A DNA stretch of 64,000 nucleotides from Cylicocyclus nassatus. Taxonomy: Eukaryota > Nematoda > Chromadorea > Rhabditida > Strongylidae. The notes beneath the pieces were generated by a model, which had not been told where the DNA came from, ran no database searches, and was given only the letters and a program-made list of their open reading frames with translations. Positions 58,963 to 64,000 of this stretch are shown here, piece by piece; the stretch's first letter is position 1; each line of letters opens with the position of its first letter. The stretch lies in assembly GCA_958299035.1 (NCBI GenBank), contig CATQJL010000112.1, forward strand, positions 81,424,636 to 81,488,635. Reading direction: 5' to 3'. Made by a program: the position numbers and the translations under genes.

Positions 58963-59358
58963 TTTACGCGTTTTTGTGTGTGTAAGTCTGTCTGTCTGTC
59001 ACGAAATTCGTAGAACCTGTTCCAGCCAAGCTCCTGAGCCCAAATTTTGCACAGCGCTTGCTACCAACATGAGAGTCCACTATACAAGAGCACGAGCGGA
59101 TCCGTTGCGTGGATTCTTTGGAAAACGCGCGTAAATCGGATCCACTTGGCTTTGGCCAGTGAAATTGAGCCTGTAGCACCACTTTTTGCAAAGTCACGGA
59201 TATGGTTGACAAGTTAATATGCAAGCTTTGGACCTTAGCCCAAAAAATTGAACTAAACTTTATTACTTTCCGAAAACGGCGCCAAAAAGAATTGGCCGCG
59301 TAAATGCTCGATTTGCCAAGATTTTACCCGACTAGAGAAGATTTTTGCACAGAGATGA
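58963..59358. repeat. Dispersed repeat with TCTGTCTG head, copy 2
   Basis: This aligns with 39939-40337 from TTTTTGTGTGTGTAAG and GTCTGTCTGTCACGAAATTC to GATTTTTGCACAGAGATGA. It inserted next to the PLE N-terminal piece. Its superfamily is unknown. Confidence 0.7.
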
Positions 59359-59558
59359 AGCGCACGGTGACTGCTGCATCTTATGGCGAATATCAAGTCA
59401 TCAAAAATCTCAATATCGACTCAAATTCGCGTTTGTTCTTTTGAGAGAAGTTTCGTTCACGCGAAATTACCGATCTCATATGGAAAAGCTTTTGGAATGA
59501 TCAATGTCATTATTGCGCGGGAATGAGTAAGGCGTACAGATAGTAAAACCAGTGCGAG

Positions 59559-60400
59559 CAGAGGTGCGATGGGGGGAGCCGGGCCCACCAAAAGTGAAGG
59601 TGGTCCCAGCTACCACTGGCCGGCTAAAAGTGAAGGTGGTAGTGTCGGACACTCACCTCCCAAAAACGGGGGATGGGGAGGACGGACGAACAGAGCTATC
59701 TTTCTAGGTCGAACTGTGACCCAACGGCCCTCTTTAGGGCCACAGATACGATGAATATCAAAAATATTTATAAATTTCATTTATAAAAAATTAAAATAGA
59801 CGTGTTTAGTAAATGGTGTATTTGGAAGTAAAAGTTTGTTTAACTGTACGGATTTTATTGAGTAAATTTTGTCATAACATACTGCGAAGGAAGTAGGTCG
59901 ATCTAGGCAGTACCGGCCGAGAGCTAGAATTTTGAATATTTACATAGTAAAAAAATCATGCGAAATTTCCACTGCTATAAATCTGTTGTTTGAGGATGTC
60001 AGCAGTTGCGACTTGATAGTTTTTAAAGAGTAAATGGTGCTCTATCAGATAGTGAAGGAATCGAGTCGATTTGAGAGGTAGTCGTTGAAAACCAGAATTC
60101 TAAAAATTCACGCCATTTTTGCGTGTTTTTGACAGTTGACAGTTAAACTCATATAAATCTTGAAAGTGAAAGTGTGTGATGTTGCAACTTCATAAGTTTT
60201 GTAGAGTAAGGTTTGCCTTATCAGGATATATCTTAGCCGTTCCGATCCATTGAAACACCTCCGAGATCCAGAGTCTTGAAAAAGCAGGTAAAAAAGCGCT
60301 TTTTGAATTTCAACAGCTCATAACTTCTTCAGAACTGCATGAATCATGTTGCTACTTCATAGGTTAGATTCTTCTCATCAAGAGCTTCAGACGATGTATA
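59559..60400. mobile_element. hAT-type element, left end only (CAGAGGTGCGATGG)
   Basis: CAGAGGTGCGATGGGGGGAG and two AAGTGAAGGTGGT motifs match the ends of 20342-21777 and 52180-55904. The right terminus was not found before 60401, so the boundary given is nominal. The rest is A/T-rich with phrases such as CTCATAACTTCTTCAGAACT and no coding signal. Confidence 0.55.
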
Positions 60401-60530
60401 ATATGTGCGGGTTTAGAGCCTTTTCATACCAAAGTCTCCCCCTAGCCCACTTCAATGTATTGGAGGGTGAGACTTTGGTAAAAGGCTCCCCCCACGGGCA
60501 TAATTCGTAGAAAGCTCTAAACCCGCATAT
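60401..60530. repeat. Imperfect hairpin adjoining the PLE RT
   Basis: ATATGTGCGGGTTTAGAGC (60401-60419) pairs with GCTCTAAACCCGCATAT (60514-60530). Inside, ACCAAAGTCTCCCCCT pairs roughly with GGGTGAGACTTTGGT. It may be a small foldback insertion or the end of the preceding element. The RT homology starts directly after it. Confidence 0.6.
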
Positions 60531-61331
60531 TGACACAATCACTAAAACATGTCCCCGCACACTTGTCCAACACGAGTGCCTTACTAAACCATTTGAAAAC
60601 TGCGCGATTCAATGAAAATGACGTCATGGAATCCTTCGACATCACCTCTCTATTTAAAAATGCCTCGAATTCCAATGCGTTAGAAGCCGTTTTCGAATTA
60701 CTGTCCGAAAAGAGTAACAGTATCAATTTCTATGGCTTTAACATACAACAAGTTATGGCATTGTTGAGAGAATGTTTAAAATGTTCGGTTTTCAAATGGG
60801 CGGGACAGTATTATAAACAAACTAGGGGACTCGCAATGGGCCAGCGTTTGGCACCTATTTTAGCAATAGCATTTATGTCAAAGATAGAAGAACCAATTCT
60901 CAACCGCCGACCTGTTCTTTATTACAGATACATTGATGGTACTATCATCGTGTGTCCAACACAAGCAATGGATCTATTGCTTTGACATACTCAATGCTCA
61001 ATCAACTGACATCAAATTCACAAGGGAAACGCCTAAGCAGGGATGGTTGCCATTCCTCGATGTCCAGATCTGCTTATGCAGAGGAGAGTACAGAACACGC
61101 TGGTATAGAAAACCAACCAATAAGAACATACTTGTACATTACTCCTCTGCACACCCAATTCAAATGAAACTTAGCATTATCGGAAACATGCTGCGAACGT
61201 CAAAAAGAGTGTCTTTAAATAGCACTCTAGAATCCGCATCGACCAAACAGGCTATCCAAATTGCACACGCAAACGGTTACCTGCTGTCGAAAAACGAAAA
61301 CACAAACGTTCGTCACAAGGATAATGCTACA

Positions 61332-61551
61332 TTTGAGAGGTGTGGTTTGAGCGATTGACCAAGAGTGTATCGGCGGTCTCTCGACTTCCGTTTTGCTTCT
61401 GGCCAAGGCTCTGACGAAGGCGACAGCGCCGAAACGTAGGCCACTGTAGTACAATAATAAATTGTGTACCATCTTGGTCAATCGCTCAAACCACACCTCT
61501 CAAGTGACAAGCCATGCCAAGGTTCAAGGATAGCCGAACATGGACAATACT
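61332..61551 (+). mobile_element. Retrozyme-like hammerhead insertion, 12-bp target duplication
   Basis: A 220-bp insert interrupts the RT linker codons. GATAATGCTACA is duplicated perfectly at 61320-61331 and 61552-61563, and the third PLE copy shows the single uninterrupted site (63402-63413). The insert has inverted arms at 61332-61363 and 61473-61503 (TTGAGAGGTGTGGTTTGAGC and complement) around a hammerhead motif, then a 48-bp tail ending GGACAATACT. There is no coding capacity. Long duplications of this size point to retrotransposition, presumably by PLE machinery acting in trans (inference). Confidence 0.85.
61407..61442 (+). ncRNA. Hammerhead ribozyme motif, minimal type
   Basis: Order of elements: GGCT (helix I 5'), CTGACGA (core), one unpaired A, GGCG-ACAG-CGCC (helix II with 4-base loop), GAAAC, GTA, GGCC (helix I 3'). 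Helix III would be only A-U and C-G (ACGT) with no loop, as in the minimal hammerheads of Penelope-like elements that are thought to work as dimers. Predicted cleavage is after the A at 61438 (GUA fits the NUH rule). The extra A before helix II is unusual, and activity is untested. Confidence 0.78.
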
Positions 61552-61678
61552 GATAATGCTACAGTTTTCAATGATGTCGGTTGCGAAATGGTGTCATTCC
61601 TTATGCCATTCATATCGGATAAGTTAAGCGCTGCGATTAGAAACTGCGTTCATAAAGCCGGCCTGCAAAATATGCTTA

Positions 61679-62471
61679 CAAGGGAAGGAAGGTGGGTCGA
61701 AGTGGCCTTTCAAAATGAGATGGGTATCATCTTGTAGGGCTTCGAACGCTGATTCCAAATCTGCCTTCCTTTTCTGCGGCGCGTTTTTGGGCGAGGAGTT
61801 ATGAGGGTTTTTGCGGGGTGGAAGTTGATACAAGTACAATCAAGGACAACACATCGCCGTGTGCTGTCTGGTGTAGTGGTTAGTGTGGTGGTCCTGCAGG
61901 TAGAGGCTCCCAGGTTCGAATCTCCTGTTGCGGTTCTCGTTTGCTGGTACACAAAAATTTTGTATGAACATGGCCAGCGTCCACACACCACCTCCTGTTT
62001 CTTTTGTCAGAATCTGGAAGGAACAACTGCTTTCTCTGAAGGTCTTTGCAAGTGATTTGAAGTGGTAGAAATGTCAGAAGAATCAATTTGTCACGTAACA
62101 CCCCGGTGAACGTTAGAGGTCACAATGTTCTCAACATATTCTGCAATGTTCAGCTTATTCCTGGTACGCCAGCGGCTACCTTGATGCAAATCCAGGAGAT
62201 TTTGAAACGCTTGCACAGTACTGCTTCCCTTCCAATTTGAAAGGAGACTGTGACCATTCGATTTGTTCAGAAGTAGTCTACATTCGTTGCTCTCATTGTG
62301 AAAAATGCCTATGTTTTGCACATTTTGTCCTCTCCTTTCATCAGGGCACATAGACGTTTAAAAAGTAGCGAAATAAAACTTTTTTGAAGACATTTGCAGT
62401 TAAAAGAAACAGGAGGTGGTGTGTGGACGCTGCCCATGCTCATACAAAATTTTTGTGGACCAGCAAAACGT
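61679..62471. mobile_element. Foldback element with tRNA-like arm, truncated copy
   Basis: It begins CAAGGGAAGGAAGGTGGGTC after TTA (61676-61678) and mirrors 57659 down to about 56874. One full arm with the tRNA-like sequence (plus strand, B-box near 61912) and the centre are present. The second arm breaks off at 62471 within the tRNA-like part, where it joins the inverted PLE N-terminal piece with little or no shared sequence. Confidence 0.82.
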
Positions 62472-63040
62472 TATTATAAGTTATGATGGGCGGGAATGGT
62501 ATCGTAGGCATTGCCACGGTCACTCTCGGTTTAGATTGTTGTTCTATCTTTGCTTTGTATCGTAAGCGATCTTAACTTGCTGTAAGTTGCCTACAATTTT
62601 ACGCATGACACCAGGACATAATGATTGCGCGGGTGAGAAGCTTGGCCCCAAACTGAGTAAGGATGAGGCATCTTTTGATTTTGTTGCACCGCCAGCAATA
62701 GTGACTCGAGACTGAATGAATTCATTGTGGTCAGTATGAGTAGCATTTTGGTGGTCTGACAAACAAAGGTTGGTGGACGTTACTGTTTTGGATGATTGTC
62801 TACTTTCTAATAACTTCTCGAATTTTCGTTGTAATCGCACTTTGGCATTGGAGCGAATCGAGTAGCAAATGCTCTTAGACTCACTCACCACTCTATTCCA
62901 GAGGCTCCCAGGCAGAAATCGTTCACAATACAATTCCTTAGCTACACATTTCTTAATCAAACTATACATAAAGTTCTTCTTCGCCCTTAGGGGCCATTCT
63001 CAAAAGTTGTAACTCGATTTTGTGTATCTCCCAGGAAAGT
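62472..63040 (-). pseudogene. PLE N-terminal domain, copy 2
   Basis: This is the inverted duplicate of 58376-58958. The frame 62969-62544 has the same SSLLSLGPSF block, with almost no differences. The same one-base shift before the IPFP block is present in both, so they share a broken ancestor. It adjoins a plus-strand RT C-terminus at about 63041, the same head-to-head junction as at 58376. Confidence 0.78.
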
Positions 63041-64000
63041 ACAAGCGGAAATGGATCTATGCTTTGACATACTCAATGCTCAATCAACTGACATCAAATT
63101 CACAAGGGAAACGCCTAAGCAGGGATGGTTGCCATTCCTCAATGTCCAGATCTGCTTATGCAGAGGAGAGTACAGAACACGCTGGTATAGAAAACCAACC
63201 AATAAGAACATACTTGTACATTACTCCTCTGCACACCCAGTTCAAATGAAACTTAGCATTATCGGAAACATGCTGCGAACGTCAAAAAGAGTGTCTTTAA
63301 ATAGCACTTTAGAATCCGCATCGACCAAACAGGCTATCCAAATTGCACACGCAAACGGTTACCTGCTGTCGAAAAACGAAAACACAAACGTTCGTCACAA
63401 GGATAATGCTACAGTTTTCAATGATGTCGGTTGCGAAAGGTGTCATTCCTTATGCCAATATCGGATAAGTTAAGCGCTGCGATTAGAAACTGCATTCATA
63501 AAGCCGGCCAAATATGCTTAGAGTTGTCAAAGTCCCACCCCCAAACCTCAAGCAGCGCCTGGTGCGTAACAGAGGTTACGATCCAGCCTGTTCAAAAACA
63601 GACTGTAATATATGCAATTCTAACAAACCGGGAGATTGCATGTGTCGTGGCGCTGTGTACTTGATATCTTGTAAACTGTGGGGGAAGAATATATTGGAGA
63701 AACAGGAAGACCGCTGTATGTACGAATTAACGAACATTTGGACGGAATGAGAAAATCGCGAGTGTCCACGCCTCTTGGCGCACATCGTGTGCTTTGCCAT
63801 CAGGACATAGAGTTTCAAATTAACGTTGCTATCCTTTCGAAAGAAACCGACATTGCAGCAGGAAAGACCATAGAGGCTTGTTGGATCACGTCCAAATGTC
63901 CCAAACTGAACAGAAAGGTGAGCTCGTCCCATTCTTATCATTGTGTGAATTTGAGTCTGACCTCAAAAGGGAACCTCATTCCATCACAAGAGTTAGCATA
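63041..64000 (+). pseudogene. PLE RT C-terminus, linker and GIY-YIG, without the two inserts
   Basis: EMDLCFDILNAQSTDIKF starts the segment, followed by the thumb, then NATVFNDVGC directly at the uninterrupted GATAATGCTACA (63402-63413). The linker PISDKLSAAIRNC and the empty TTA site (63518-63520) follow, then VKVPPPNLKQRLVRNRGY, CNICNSNKPGDCMC and VYLISCKL. A one-base deletion near 63680 shifts the frame inside the GIY-YIG core, and small deletions occur near 63455. The EN continues in other frames to the window edge. This copy gives the pre-insertion state for both inserts. Confidence 0.85.

Larger units (their letters stand above)
60531..61678 (+). pseudogene. PLE reverse transcriptase core, thumb and linker
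   Basis: RT motif A is MESFDITSLF (about 60630), motif B is TRGLAMGQRLAPILAIAF (about 60830) and motif C reads YYRYIDGTII (about 60925). The second Asp of the usual YxDD is Gly, so catalysis should be lost. A one-base insertion near 60970 shifts the frame compared with the copy at 63051. The thumb follows (FDILNAQSTDIKF, TRWYRKPTNKN). After the 220-bp insert (61332-61551) the linker resumes (NATVFNDVGC, PFISDKLSAAIRNC) and is then cut by the foldback element at 61679. RT fingers upstream of motif A are missing. Confidence 0.88.

Noticed and set aside
1..64000. CRISPR arrays, prokaryotic operons, rRNA genes
   Set aside because: None is present. The repeats seen are transposon ends, one diverged minisatellite and segmental copies, without spacer-repeat periodicity.

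Overview
This window is eukaryotic and almost certainly from an invertebrate, most likely a nematode. The reasons are short spliced exons coding for secreted Cys-rich proteins, many poly-G tracts, and a full-length RTE retrotransposon whose endonuclease and RT resemble, from my memory of the family, elements of strongylid nematodes such as hookworms. No bacterial-style gene clusters are present. About half or more of the window is transposable elements. Many of these can be delimited exactly, because the window carries both occupied and empty versions of the same site.

Layout. Positions 965-19779 (unit A) and about 22728-38318 (unit B) are two direct copies of one segment. Unit A is longer because it gained a 752-bp hAT-type element, a 2.65-kb TIR element, a TTAA element, a foldback element and a small hairpin element. 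Unit B gained a 923-bp mariner-like element and a small MITE. Each unit holds one minus-strand, multi-exon gene for a secreted PAN/apple-like protein (A: 1950-3953; B: 23687-25667). The two paralogues have identical blocks alternating with blocks of equal length but strongly different sequence. Between the units lies an old RTE endonuclease fragment, split by a hAT-type element (20342-21777) and by a TIR element with a 3-bp duplication (22107-22600).

Positions 38.4-50 kb hold sparse candidate genes (an EB-like Cys-rich exon at 40341-40676 is the best), a full-length but broken RTE (43055-46305, 13-bp target duplication), and a second, near-identical copy of the mariner-like MITE. Positions 50-56 kb hold a CR1-like LINE 3' end, a tRNA-Gly-derived SINE-like sequence, and a 3.7-kb hAT element with transposase remnants. 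The hAT element is itself split by a mariner-like element and a foldback element.

Positions 55.9-64 kb are a rearranged, partly palindromic cluster of Penelope-like element (PLE) pieces: N-terminal domain, RT and GIY-YIG endonuclease. Two of the three copies of the RT/endonuclease linker region carry a 220-bp insertion bearing a hammerhead-ribozyme motif and flanked by a 12-bp target duplication. The third copy is the empty site. This retrozyme-like insertion is the most unusual item in the window. A second insertion in the same PLE is a foldback element with a TAA/TTA duplication whose long arms both carry a tRNA-like internal promoter.

Host-gene models are partial: splice sites were read by eye, and one or more middle exons of the PAN-like genes are unresolved.
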